From: Hysterium pulicare CBS 123377
Lineage: Eukaryota > Ascomycota > Dothideomycetes > Hysteriales > Hysteriaceae
Assembly: GCA_000467715.1 (NCBI GenBank)
Contig: AJFK01000916.1
Coordinates: 1-64,000 of the forward strand
Length of the DNA stretch: 64,000 nucleotides
Reading direction: 5' to 3'
In this document: positions 33,778 through 44,448 of the stretch, in pieces
Numbering within the stretch: position 1 is the stretch's first letter
Layout: each line of letters starts with the position of its first letter
Translations under genes and position numbers: made by a program
Notes under the pieces: model-generated
Databases searched by the model: none
What the model saw: the letters and a program-made list of their open reading frames with translations, nothing else
What the model was told of the DNA's origin: nothing

Positions 33778-34877
33778 TCAAACGCCACCAGCTTTGCTTC
33801 CAGGCTTGTATGGAAACTTCGATCTGTAGTGCTTCGCGATTTCTCTGCGAGTTGTAACCCATACGCCCTCTTTCTCACTGATGTATTTCATGAAGTTTCG
33901 CAACGCCTCTGCACGACCTGCCTTCCCAATTATGCGGCTGTGCAGAGGTATGTTCATCATCTTCCCGCCTTCGCGATAAAGCATATTGAAGGTGCTCTTC
34001 AGATAGTCTTCGTAGGCTTGGCCTGCGGAAGTCACAAAGCCAGGATCCATATGGAACTTTCCGTCGTTGCAGTCGTAGTTATATGGGACCATGAGCATCC
34101 CCTCACGCTTTTCGGGCGGTAGATTGGCTTCTGAAGGTAGGTCTACCCAATATGGCACTTCGTCGTTGTAGCATTCCGAGCAATAGAGGAGAGGAACTCC
34201 CATCTCCTTGCAGACAATTGGAACAAGAGCATGAGTGTTTGGCGTACCACGTCCGAAATAGAATCCCACTGGCCATTCGCCGGTTGCTTTGTGTAAAGCT
34301 TCCCAGGTGTCTTTGATATACTTCTTGTCATCTTCGACACTATAGTCCCAAAATTCGACCCATCGGAGGCCTGCACAACATGAACAAAGATTCTTAGTCG
34401 TTCGATATTTTTGGTGAACTGCTTACCATGTGCTCCGATTTCATGGCCCTCTCTTATACATGCTTTTGCGAATTCCGGATTTCGCTCCATCGCTTTCGAA
34501 ATGGCCCAAAGAGTCATGTTCCATCCAAACTCTTTCATCAGTCGCAAGACTCTCCAGCAACCAACACGACTTCCGAATTCGAAGTCCTGCTCGGAATTAA
34601 GGTATCTCCCACCAGGCTTGATTCCCCCAGAGGCGCCCTTCTCCCATAAATAAGGCTCGCTGAGGTTATCTCCATCGTACCAGCTCCGTTCGCCTCCCTC
34701 TTCATAGTTTAGGATGAACGAAACTGCGATTCGTGCACCGTTCGGCCATTGCGCATCGTGGGAAGCTTCGCCGAAGCCTGTGTTCCACCATTAGCGAAGT
34801 CAACCTCTACAGAACTTCTTCAACAATTCACCTTCGAAGTCGCGGGGGATCTGAATTGCCTCTTCAACATGTACCAT
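33778..34877 (-). CDS. PuuE-like / allantoinase-type enzyme of the polysaccharide-deacetylase (NodB) fold
   Basis: Three exons (34877-34832, 34777-34427, 34370-33778) give 329 residues. The segment SFILNYEEGGERSWYDGD (about 35-52) with the following LSEPYLWE matches the PuuE allantoinase branch, not chitin deacetylases. GHEIGAHGLRW, formed across the second intron, is the family's histidine motif. GFYFGRGTPNT and the late IPLHSRIIGKAGRAE also fit. The length of about 300-330 is normal for PuuE. There is no signal peptide, so a cytosolic metabolic role on a cyclic ureide is more likely than wall modification. It is divergent from the amidase gene, with 379 bp between the starts. True allantoinase activity is not proven; it may act on another hydantoin-like ring. 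Confidence 0.88.
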
Positions 34878-35256
34878 GATGTTTGAGAATTTGGAGCACT
34901 GGTAAATTGGAGTCTAGAGTGTTGAAGCACTTTACGACGCGTTCAAATTTTTATTCCAAGCTTCGTGAAATTCATAAATGCCACGGCAGGAAATGCTCCG
35001 ACAACGGGCAACACAGTTCAGGGTCGATGACGCCCTATCTCGACCTATCTAACGGTTGCATCGGAGCCCCGTTGTCTCCCTATGGAAGGGTTCTCGGGCA
35101 CTAACTTATTAGCGCATTTCGCCGCTTTCATACTAGGGTGACCGTTATCGTCCATTCGGGATCGGAGCTTGCGGATTTAGCGATTGAGAAACACGGTTGT
35201 CGAAATATTCTGTATTCTGAGGATTCTGCGTTTTGCTCTGAGATAATTGTTCCATT
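34878..35256. promoter_or_regulatory. Bidirectional promoter, PuuE-like gene / amidase
   Basis: 379 bp between divergent start codons; both genes probably share control. An AGATAA word (35241-35246) lies just before the amidase ATG and could be part of the leader. No coding exon seen. Confidence 0.45.
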
Positions 35257-36989
35257 ATGTCTGTCTTTTCAGTTACTCCAAGAGAAGGAAATCCCGTGAC
35301 CTCCGCCACTCTCGACGATGTGTGCAAATCACTCGGTGTTACTATCAAAAATGAAGAGCATGAAGATTATCGAAAGCTCCTCGCTGTCTTTCACGAGTCG
35401 GCGGAGGAGCTGATGGCTATGCCGGATTTCGAGCCCGAAACGGATCTTGATCGATTTCCCAGAGAAAACATATATTTCCCTGAAAAGTCGGAAAATGAGT
35501 ACGGTGCATGGGCGTGGAAGTGTAGTATTAAAGATAAAAACCCGAAGGGTCCAGAGGGTGGTCTATTAAAGGGAAAGACCATCGCGCTCAAAGATAATAT
35601 CGCACTCAGTGGAGTGCCGATGCTTCTGGGGACTGCTTTCATCAAGGGCTACATACCGGTGCGCCAATGTTCACCGACCGCTTCAACAGCCCGCGTACTC
35701 ACATCTCATATTATAGAAAGTTGACGCAACCGTTGTAACCCGCGTGCTAGAAGCTGGCGGTCACATCACCGGAAAGGCTGTTTGCGAGAATCTTTGTCAT
35801 AGCGGAACCTCGCATTCAGCGGCCACTGGCATTGTTGACAATCCACGTGCGAAAGGCTACTCTTCTGGAGGCAGTTCTTCCGGATGTGGTGTACTCGTGT
35901 CCCTTGGAGAGGTTGATATGGCTATTGGTGCAGATCAAGGTGGTAGTGTGCGAATACCGGCATGTAATTGTGGCATTGTCGGATTCAAACCAACATTTGG
36001 CCTCATCCCATATACGGCGTGTGGATCCAATGAGCCTACGAATGATCATTTGGGACCAATGACGAGGACGGTGTTGGACAATGCTATGCTGTTAGAAGCG
36101 ATTGCTGGCTCTGATAATATCGATGATCGAGGCTTTGCCGCTCCTATCCCTAAAGATGTCCCTCATTACTATGAAAACTTAAGGCAACTTAAGAATCCCA
36201 AGGACCTATCCGGTGTAAAAATCGGCATCATTTCAGAGTCGCTGGCAGGTGCCGTACTTGACTCTAGATTGAAAGAGACATTCTTGAAAGCAGCTGAGGG
36301 ATTCCGAGCACTGGGAGCCACAGTGGAAGAAGTAAGTATCCCGATGCATAAGAAAGGCCCTGCTATATGGACTGGAATAAGTAAAGTGGGCGGATATCTG
36401 AATAAGACGAGTGGTGCCTTCGGACGACGAGGTCATCAAATGTGGGACCTGAACTCGTTGATGCACCCAATGAAGCAAGAAAATTGGGAAGAAGCTTATG
36501 TATCGTAAGTCACCATCCGTCAACGGCAACCAAAATACTATGACTTGCTCATCCTCCACGACCAGGACCAAGAACATCTACCTGAACGGCGCGTATGCCG
36601 TCACGGCATTCCCTCACTTGCTAGCAAAAACAACAAACCTCTCTCGACAACTGCGCGCGGCGTACGATGATGCGCTTGATAGATACGACGTGTTGATCAC
36701 TCCAACCCTTCCATACATCGCTACCTCGCACGCACCCCTTGATGCACCGCCACTCGACCAAATCGCCAAGCAGGTAGGCCTGACTAGCAACACCTGTCAG
36801 TTCAATCAGACGGGCCATCCAGCTTTGACGATGCCAGTCGGACTTTTAGAGATCAAAGAGGGACCTCTGGCTGGGTCGGGGACTAAACTGCCTGTGGGGC
36901 TGCAGCTAGTCGGGAAATGGTGGTCAGAGGAGACTGTACTTAGAACTGCGTATGCGTGGGAACTTGCAAATGACTGGCAGACAATGTAA
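35257..36989 (+). CDS. Amidase-signature family amidohydrolase
   Basis: Three exons (35257-35658, 35717-36504, 36566-36989) encode 537 residues. The Ser-cisSer-Lys triad is visible: Lys near residue 112 in ALKDNIALSG, the cis-Ser in YSSGGSSSGCG (about 187) and the nucleophile Ser in DQGGSVRIPA (about 211). FKPTFGLIPYTACGSNEPTNDHLGPMTRTV is typical of the fungal branch (stretch abbreviated by motif). No signal peptide, so it is probably cytosolic. The family hydrolyses amides, including N-carbamoyl and simple aliphatic amides. Together with the ring-opening enzymes next to it, it would suit a later hydrolysis step. The substrate is inferred from context only. Confidence 0.92.
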
Positions 36990-37252
36990 CTCGTCCAGTA
37001 ATTGAAATAGTTTGACAATTGAGGTACCGTTGCAAATACCTAACGTATGGTGTCGGAAAGTTCCAAGGTTGTCTGTGGAGGTGCAAAGGTGTCTATAAAA
37101 TACCGCTAGTCCTCTTCTAGACATCACGCGTATATGTACTAGCAAGAGTCTTGATCCCCACCTACCTAGGCCTGCGGCAGGATGAAAGATTAGTATCAAA
37201 CAACTGATCCTATTCACGGTTTGATTTAATCATCTAAGGTCCTTCGACGCAC

Positions 37253-39463
37253 TTACGATGATGCTTTCACACGATACTCCTTCCCACCCTCCACATCCAC
37301 AACCACATACCCCCCGGCAAAACTCGCATTATACGCCCTAGACACCCCATCCCAAGCAACCTCTCCATCCACAGAAACCGTCGCATTCCCAGAGGTAAGG
37401 ATAGAGATACTCCCCTTCGTCCCCTCCGGCGCCCCAACCCCAAGCTCAAACCCCGCACTCTCATTCTCACTCGTCCAATTCACAGCCAACGGTCCCTTCG
37501 GAGTCGGCACCACGCCTCTCGCCCAAGTGATATTCGCGGGGGCAATAGGTCTAACGCTCCAAGTAGTAAACCCGACCCCAGTCGGCGTCACGCCTAGCAC
37601 GAAATTCGTCAGCGCTGGCAGCACGCCTGTACTCCAGCCATGCGCACAGCTGGTGAATCCTTCTTCGTAATAAGACCCGTTAGCGCCGATCCCTTCCCAC
37701 ATAGTGATTCCGGGATCATGAGTACTCATCCATCCATAGAGACGCTTTATTTCTTCGATGGCAGAGTCGGCGAGGCCGGGGGTGCTGAAGCGAGCTTGGA
37801 TCTCGAAGTAGGATAGGAAAGCGTATACGCGCTGGGAGAAATCTTCGCCTAGTACGTCGTTATCGTAGAATGCATTGCCGTATGGACGGGATGTGTGTTG
37901 AGAGAAGTAGTTAAGAGCTGAGGAGGCGAAGGATTCGTTCGCAGCGCCAGAGAGAATGGCAATGCTGTTACCGTCTTGAGCGTGGCGGGTAGGACCCACG
38001 TCGGAATCGAGATAAGCGCCTGCGGTGGCATCCCAGAGATGTGCGTTTAATGATACGGAAACGGCTTCTGCTCGTTGTGTCCATTCCTGGGCGTTGGAGT
38101 CGTTGGTTTGGAGGAAGGTTGCGATTTGCGCGGCTTCTTTGAGCGCTTTTATGTAGAGTGCGTTATAGTATGCGACGGTGCCGCGTCGAGGTAGAAAAGC
38201 GTAGTCGCCTGTGCTTGAACTTTCTTTCCAAAGAAGTCCAGTAGACGCGTTTGTGACTGATGGGTAGTAATTGTTTAAGACCTTCTCGAGGGCTGAATAG
38301 TATGTCCGGGCATAGTCGAGATCTCCCGTATATGTGATAAGGTCGTAACTAGTGGATACCCACCAAAGCGGGTAATCGAATAGTGGAAGAGTGTAATTGT
38401 TGATGCTTGCTGGCGGGATCCACCCATCGGCCCTCTGATGGTCTGCCAGATCCGCCAGAACATTGCGTGCCGCAATGCTCTTATCGTGAGTGAGATACAA
38501 GCTCCTCGCAGAAACAGCCAGATCTCCAACGTAAGGATCCCTGTCTCGTTTGGCGCCGTCGAAGATCACTTGCTTCCCGATTAATGAGGAACTCGCGGCA
38601 TTGCGTGGATCAACATAGTCGGCCAGGAACGTATCGATGTTCATATCGTTTGTGTAAGCCGCATCGAACCAGTATTGCGTTAGCTCCTCGTCTGAGCACT
38701 CGAACCAACCAGTGAAAGTATCCGGTGTGCCCAAGAAAGCGGAGTAGTTAAGGGCGATTGATTCAATGTAGACCTCGCCGTAAGGCTGGGCAATTGGAGC
38801 ATCTGAGTCTAATGCATCCAGCCAGACCTTGAGATATCGAAATCCATGCAAACCATCGGAGCAAACCTGTTTTCCAAAAGCGCACCCGTGAGTATCAGAC
38901 CAAGTGCTCGGCTCATTTGGAACCACATGCTATGAGTCGTAATCAGCGGATTCAAATACCACGCCCTGCCAAAGACGGAATATCTACCTGATCAGTCCCT
39001 GGAGTTATGGTATCCCCCTATCCACCATTAGTCATGCGGAATGATTTTCTCATCAGCATTCGCAAGTTCAACTCACATTATACGAGCGAGAGAAGTCGCT
39101 GACATTCCCCAAATACTCCCGAGTCTCAGAGAACGCGACCCTGATTCCCGTTCCATTGCCTTTAGCTCCCGCAAAAGTAAAAATCGGAAATCCAACTATG
39201 TTCTTGCCAAAGTCAACCACAATAGTCGGTGCCGATGTATTTGACGTTCCAGCAGCACGGGATAAAGTCGCGAAGGCGCTATCCGACGCGAGCACAGCCT
39301 CCGCGTTCGAGACGTTGTTTGTTGTCGATAGGATTTTAACTGGGCGAACAAGAGTTTCATTTGGTGCGCGGAGGTACATTTGCCATGTAACGTCGGTACC
39401 GTGTACGATGCCGACGAACCCAAGTAGCCAGACGTGGAGCACGCGAAAATACTGTTGGAGCAT
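37253..39463 (-). CDS. GH78-like alpha-L-rhamnosidase (six-hairpin glycosidase), secreted
   Basis: Exons 39463-39077, 39017-38988 (a 30-bp microexon, ten codons) and 38929-37253 give 697 residues. The signal peptide ends near VGIVHG (about residue 22). An N-terminal beta domain (PTIVVDFGKNIVGFPIFTF) is followed by the (alpha/alpha)6 barrel with FDGAKRDRDPYVGDLA, DYPLWWVSTSYDLITYTGD and the late MWEGIGANGSYYEEGFTSCAHGWSTG-type segment. In bacterial GH78 the first of these motifs reads PQRDERLGW, with a catalytic acidic residue. Here an Asp takes the Glu position, as in some fungal relatives. A C-terminal beta domain closes the protein. It probably removes alpha-rhamnose from pectin or flavonoid glycosides outside the cell. 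Many N-glycosylation sites agree with secretion. Confidence 0.88.
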
Positions 39464-40223
39464 AACTGTAGTCCAGCCGCCGAATATGTCCTACTTGCCG
39501 ATAGTAATTCCTCGGACCAATTTTGGGGAAGAGGAGTGATATCGCCAATTACATATCATGGTTAGAACCTAGGGATAGAATCATCTTTTGAGTTCAAACT
39601 GATGGCTAAGAACTTCGTATTCCTTCGAGTTCGGTCCATTGAACCCCGAAAGCATGGCAGAATTTAACGCAGATCACCGCGTACGCTTTGACCAGAAGGA
39701 GGACGTTGAGTCTGGGAGATCTTTCTCTGCTTTAGCCAAGGATTTGACCTGCCTTTATCCCATCATCTAGCGATTTTAGCTGGGAGGCCGAAGGATTAGA
39801 GATGCAATGTCTGTTCAAACGCCGTAGTATTTGACTCTAGAAACATCGATAATGCAAAGATCAAGGTGAAAAGGTATTTAGGTACAATGTATGAAATAAA
39901 TTGGGACCTGCCTTGCGGAGAGTAGAGTGTTTTCCTGGGGTAGGGTTGGAGATCCTACGGTGACGTAGCCTACTATTAGGACGCGGGGTGCCCCATATCT
40001 ATCTTTAGCGCGAAAACGAGGTCGCCTCAGCATTTGACCTGGCAAGCCTTTAGCAATGAATCGTCAGCCTCATAAATTCTTTCTAGTATACATAGCATAT
40101 AAATCGAAGCCGGTAAGATGCTCAGTTGATACCTCCACATGAGTTCGCGCAAACGTGAAGGTCCGGTCCAAGGTGCAAACTTCAACCTCGATCTCGGACT
40201 CGATGAGCCATCCAACCAGCTGC
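39464..40223. other. Intergenic, 0.76 kb
   Basis: Promoter of the rhamnosidase gene and 3' flank of the permease. Nothing recognised. Confidence 0.4.
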
Positions 40224-42397
40224 TTAAGCCATCTCAGCTTTTTTGGCCCTTCTCTTTTTAAAAGTGATACTTTGCCAAATATCTGTCCAGAGACCCAATG
40301 GAGGATCAATGCTGGCCTCATAGGCATCGATAACAGGCCGCTCCCAGACCAAATCAGCTTCCTCTGGCTTCACGAATTTTGTTCTCTTCCAGAGCTTGAA
40401 GCCAATGTACAGGATGATGTCGATGAAGCACATAGCATAGTAGGTGAAAAATGTCCCCACATCAAATGCGTAGAAGGTTGCATATCCGTAAATGGCGAGG
40501 ACGACAGACATAAGAATCAAGCCAGCCCAAGCGACGTACGGCTGTCCCAAACCCTTGTACGGTAGGCTGTTGCGGTCGAACCCTTGCGCTTTCATCGCCC
40601 GATAGAAGAAGAGGTAGACGGTGCACATGATAATGTAGTCCATGATCTGTCCCGCCTGGGTGATGTTTGCAAGCCTGTCACGAGTTAGCATATCCAAAAT
40701 CAGGACTGTGATAGATTAATTACACACCATTTAACACCCTGAGATGCGCTGGTTCCGACCGAAAGGAAAGCCAGAAGGGGAAATATCATCGTGACGCAGA
40801 AGCAATATATAGGCACACCGGCTTTAGTAGTCTTGTGAAGAAATTTCGGCGCATGGCCATCAAGTGCAAGCGAGTAAAGAGACCTAGTCGCACAGTACAC
40901 GTAGGAATTACCTATGAAGAGGTTAGAAGAAGGGAGTAAGGTCATAAGAGCAGTGTGGTCTCACCTGCGGAGAAGATGGAGGTCACCATGAGGGCCTAAA
41001 AGCATATTAGGATTGGCAAATTAATAGCAGAAGAGAAAATCATCATTTGATAGATCTTAGAAATAAAGGAAAAGAAGCTTACGTTGGTTAAATCAGGCAA
41101 TACGCTAATACCCATATTCTTCATAGCGATTACGTAGGGAGATGAGGCACCAGAACCAGTTCCTACATTGTTGAGAAGGTCGTTCAACGTCGGATCGTTA
41201 TAGGGTAAGATGATGCCGACACAGAGCGCTCCCAGGATAAAGAAAATGCCGAATCGCCAATACATGGTCTTGAATGCCTGCTTGATTGTCACACGGGGGT
41301 AAATAGCTTCACCTGCAACCATGGAGACATATTCCGGGCCGACGATGGTGAAGGCGGCTTGAAAGAATGCGCCCAGAAACCCTTCGAATCGACCGAGGCT
41401 ACCAGTATGAATATACTCGGCAAAAGATCCGGGGTTATTCCAATAGCGGAAACCGTAGGCATCACGCTTTGGATTACCACCAACCTGACATATTCATTAG
41501 ACAGGCGGGAGATTTTGTTGCAGAGGCTAATTACCATGGTAATGAAGGTAAATGCGAACAGCATAAATATGAGCAGAATCTTGCCGGATGCTCTATCAAA
41601 ACGTTAATCGAGCTCAAGCCACAAGGAAAGAAGCTCTTACAGCCAGAATTCACTCTCGCCGTAAGCTCGTACGGCGAATAGATTGATGATGCTGGGCTGT
41701 ATTAGCAACGGATCTCGAATTTGGCGTGACAGGCATACCCATATAGTACAATGCATGCAGCAACAACTGCAGCTACTGGAATGTCGTCTCTCCAAAAGGT
41801 CAAAACCAGATTGAGAGCAGAAATCTCGAAAGGAATTAACACAGCTTCGTAGAGCTGCAAAGATTAATAGGAGTCCGCAATGTTGCGACACCGAAGGACG
41901 TACGAAGAAATTCCAGCCAGCCATGAATCCATAGGCTTCATCAACCCATTTTGACGACATTCTGACGAAACATTGTCAGTAGAGTGGGAGAGGGAGGGAG
42001 GGAGGGAGGGAGAGAATCATACCTGACCCATCCGCCCACCACGGGGTACTGCGTGCTCATCTCAGCCATGCTACTGTTCACCAATGCCAAGATACAACTG
42101 TACAAGGCAAAGGCGAGGAACAAGCTGCCCGGTCCACCTGTTCAACGAGTTAATCTAGTCTTCCCTTTCTTCTTTCATGATTTTGTCACCTTCAACGAGT
42201 CCCCAAGCAATACTGACGAACAGCGCGGTTCCAATGGAGCCTCCTACAGCAATCCATTGTATCTGGCGATTGCTCAACCGTCGATGCAGGCCATCGACAT
42301 CTTCGGCGATACCGATATCGTTCTCGTTGTTCTTGCGATTGAACGCCGGAGGGCCCTCTCCAGAGTCCGCCTTGTCAATAACGTACTCCTTCGACAT
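40224..42397 (-). CDS. Amino-acid permease of the APC superfamily (yeast amino-acid transporter family)
   Basis: Ten exons are supported: 42397-42190, 42137-42023, 41961-41904, 41854-41739, 41691-41641, 41592-41535, 41484-41083, 40995-40965, 40911-40728 and 40674-40224. They give 557 residues, all joins keeping frame. The start has the family segment DGLHRRLSNRQIQWIAVGGSIGTALF-type helix 1. Later motifs are MAEMSTQYPVVGGWVR, VGPEYVSMVAGEAIYPR and NSYVYCATRSLYSLALDGHAP. Twelve membrane segments fit. The short exons (31-58 bp) explain why single frames show only pieces. It imports amino acids by proton symport at the plasma membrane; general, dicarboxylic or proline-specific cannot be separated here. 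Confidence 0.92.
41987..42013 (+). repeat. (GGGA)n microsatellite in an intron
   Basis: About six GGGA/GGAG units lie in the second intron of the permease gene. On the coding strand this is a pyrimidine tract just after the donor. Confidence 0.85.
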
Positions 42398-44448
42398 GTT
42401 TGAAAAGTGGTGCAAGGAACAATGAAGTCGGGGAGAAGGTATGCGGCGGCAATGCCGAGTTTTAAGGCAAGCTGCAGCGATCTCAGGTTACGCCAGGCGA
42501 CATCACTAGTAGGTGTCTAGCGCCGCTTTTGAATGTCGATCCAGATCTCAGCGGGCAGGGCATGAATAAGCCGGATTCCGACTTTTCATAGGTTGCACGG
42601 CGTACATCACGTGTAATCACGACTGGATTTTGGCCGGGGAAGGGTCTGGCAACCCCGGTGAAGGCCTGGAGAGGGTTAGCTGTTGTGCGCCACAGGCAAA
42701 AGCAAGTCAAAAACCGGGGCAAACCCGAGGGGATCAATTTTCCCTGTGAGTTCTAGCACACGACAAACTGGTCGAAAATCCCTCTGTAACGCTGTTATCG
42801 CAGTAGTGATGAAATAGTTGGACAAAGGATTCGGTGGTTAGAGCGATAACGTTGTGGGGGTTTCGTCGATTGGGGTAGCTACGTCAGCTTGAACTTCGGC
42901 ATCCGTCAGGCCAACCATCCTGACGTTCACGGTTCCGCCTCCATTCGCCTTGCCGCCATCGAGAAGCTGGCTCAAACTATTTCTTAGAAGTATGCGACGG
43001 CGTGGCCACGTCTTCATTGAGATAACAGACAGACCATCTTTTCATTCCATCGAGCCTGGCTAGTCATCAATCGAGTAATGCTAGCCTCTGCTTAAACCCC
43101 CTGCGGACTACGTATCTTGGTTCGAAAATGTCAAGATACGGCCCTGCAAATGATATATTTGCACCTGGTGATACTGAAGGAGCAATGGGAGGCCATTAGT
43201 GAAGTGGGATGAACATCTAAGCCGCCGTAGAAAAAGACCGCAAAGTTAAATCCGCATTCTTCCATTGTACTATACACTTTCTTCAACTACTTGATACTTG
43301 CAACTATAACGGGAACTGCAGTCAATCTAACATTAAGCCAATTAAAATACAGGTCTCCTAATTCTATATCTTCTATCAATCTCAATGCCTCAAATCCAAG
43401 CAACTAGTATCACCTCTCTTTCTTTATATTCAAACTTCGGACCCGCTGCGACGTAACTACCACGCGGATGTCCCGTGACTCAGAGCTCTTTCCCGAACAC
43501 TAACACAACCGAGCGAACAAAACCAACGTCTTTCTTCTTCCCATCTCAGACCTCATCCGTTCTACTTCAAGACGGCTACCCGCGAAGAGTCTCATATGCC
43601 AGACTACTGCGATGACGTACTAGATTTGTCCTACTGAGGCATTCGCGACGGCGAAGAGCTTTAAGCGAAAGAAGCCGACTCGCCAACAAGAGAAGCAAAG
43701 CTCGTCTGCCACTCAGGTCCCATTTGATGCGAGGAATGTCCTTTTTCTATCTACTCTTTACGACGGAGATGCCAAAGGAGAACCGTCGAGATGGGGGTGG
43801 GGACATGGGGAGACATCATTACACTCCCTAGCTGAACAAGTCTGGAGAGTACCTATTCCACACAATACTTCTCCGAATAACCTCGAGGACGGCAACTGGC
43901 TTTAATGGCTGTCCCAGAGTCCAGATCCTCTCTGTCGGCTGATGGCAAAGCTGTAGGTAACATGCTCCGAAAATGACTTATTATGACACCCTGTGTGGTG
44001 TTTATCAGTTGTTCCTCACTACTTTCTTCTCCCCTTCCCCTTTTTCCTGCCAGGAGAACTAGGATAGAGAAGGCGGAGTCGAAGTCCTTAGATACAGCAA
44101 TCTCGAAGCGGGAAAGCAAGCAAGCAAGCTATATGAATAAATCTGGTATCGAACAGAATAGAGAAAATGCCGCTAGAGGAACTAAGCCAGAAAGCAGTCT
44201 CATGGACCAAGAAAAGATTGAAAGCAAAACACAAGACAAGAATGGAAAGTATGTCTTTGCCCATTTTAGTTCAACGAACAGAAAGGAAATAAGAAGGGAG
44301 CAATGAATAATTAGGAGGAAGAAGCACACAAGGCATGCATTACCACCAACCAACCAACCAACCCGCCCGGATCACACAAACCCCAAAAACCCCCAACCCC
44401 ACCGCCCGTCCCCAAGCATACCCACAATCCAGTCCTCAGCCTTTACCC
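42398..44448. other. Gene-free stretch, 2.05 kb
   Basis: No coding exon I can support on either strand. It holds the promoter of the APC permease and the 3' flank of the tricalbin gene. An (ACCA)-type short run lies near 44343-44360. AT-rich leader-like sequence is found around 43200-43450. Confidence 0.4.

Noticed and set aside
43983-44306. 107-codon open frame beyond the tricalbin 3' end
   Set aside because: Low-complexity, Lys/Glu/Ser-rich sequence in the 3' flank of a well-supported minus-strand gene, with no homology signal.
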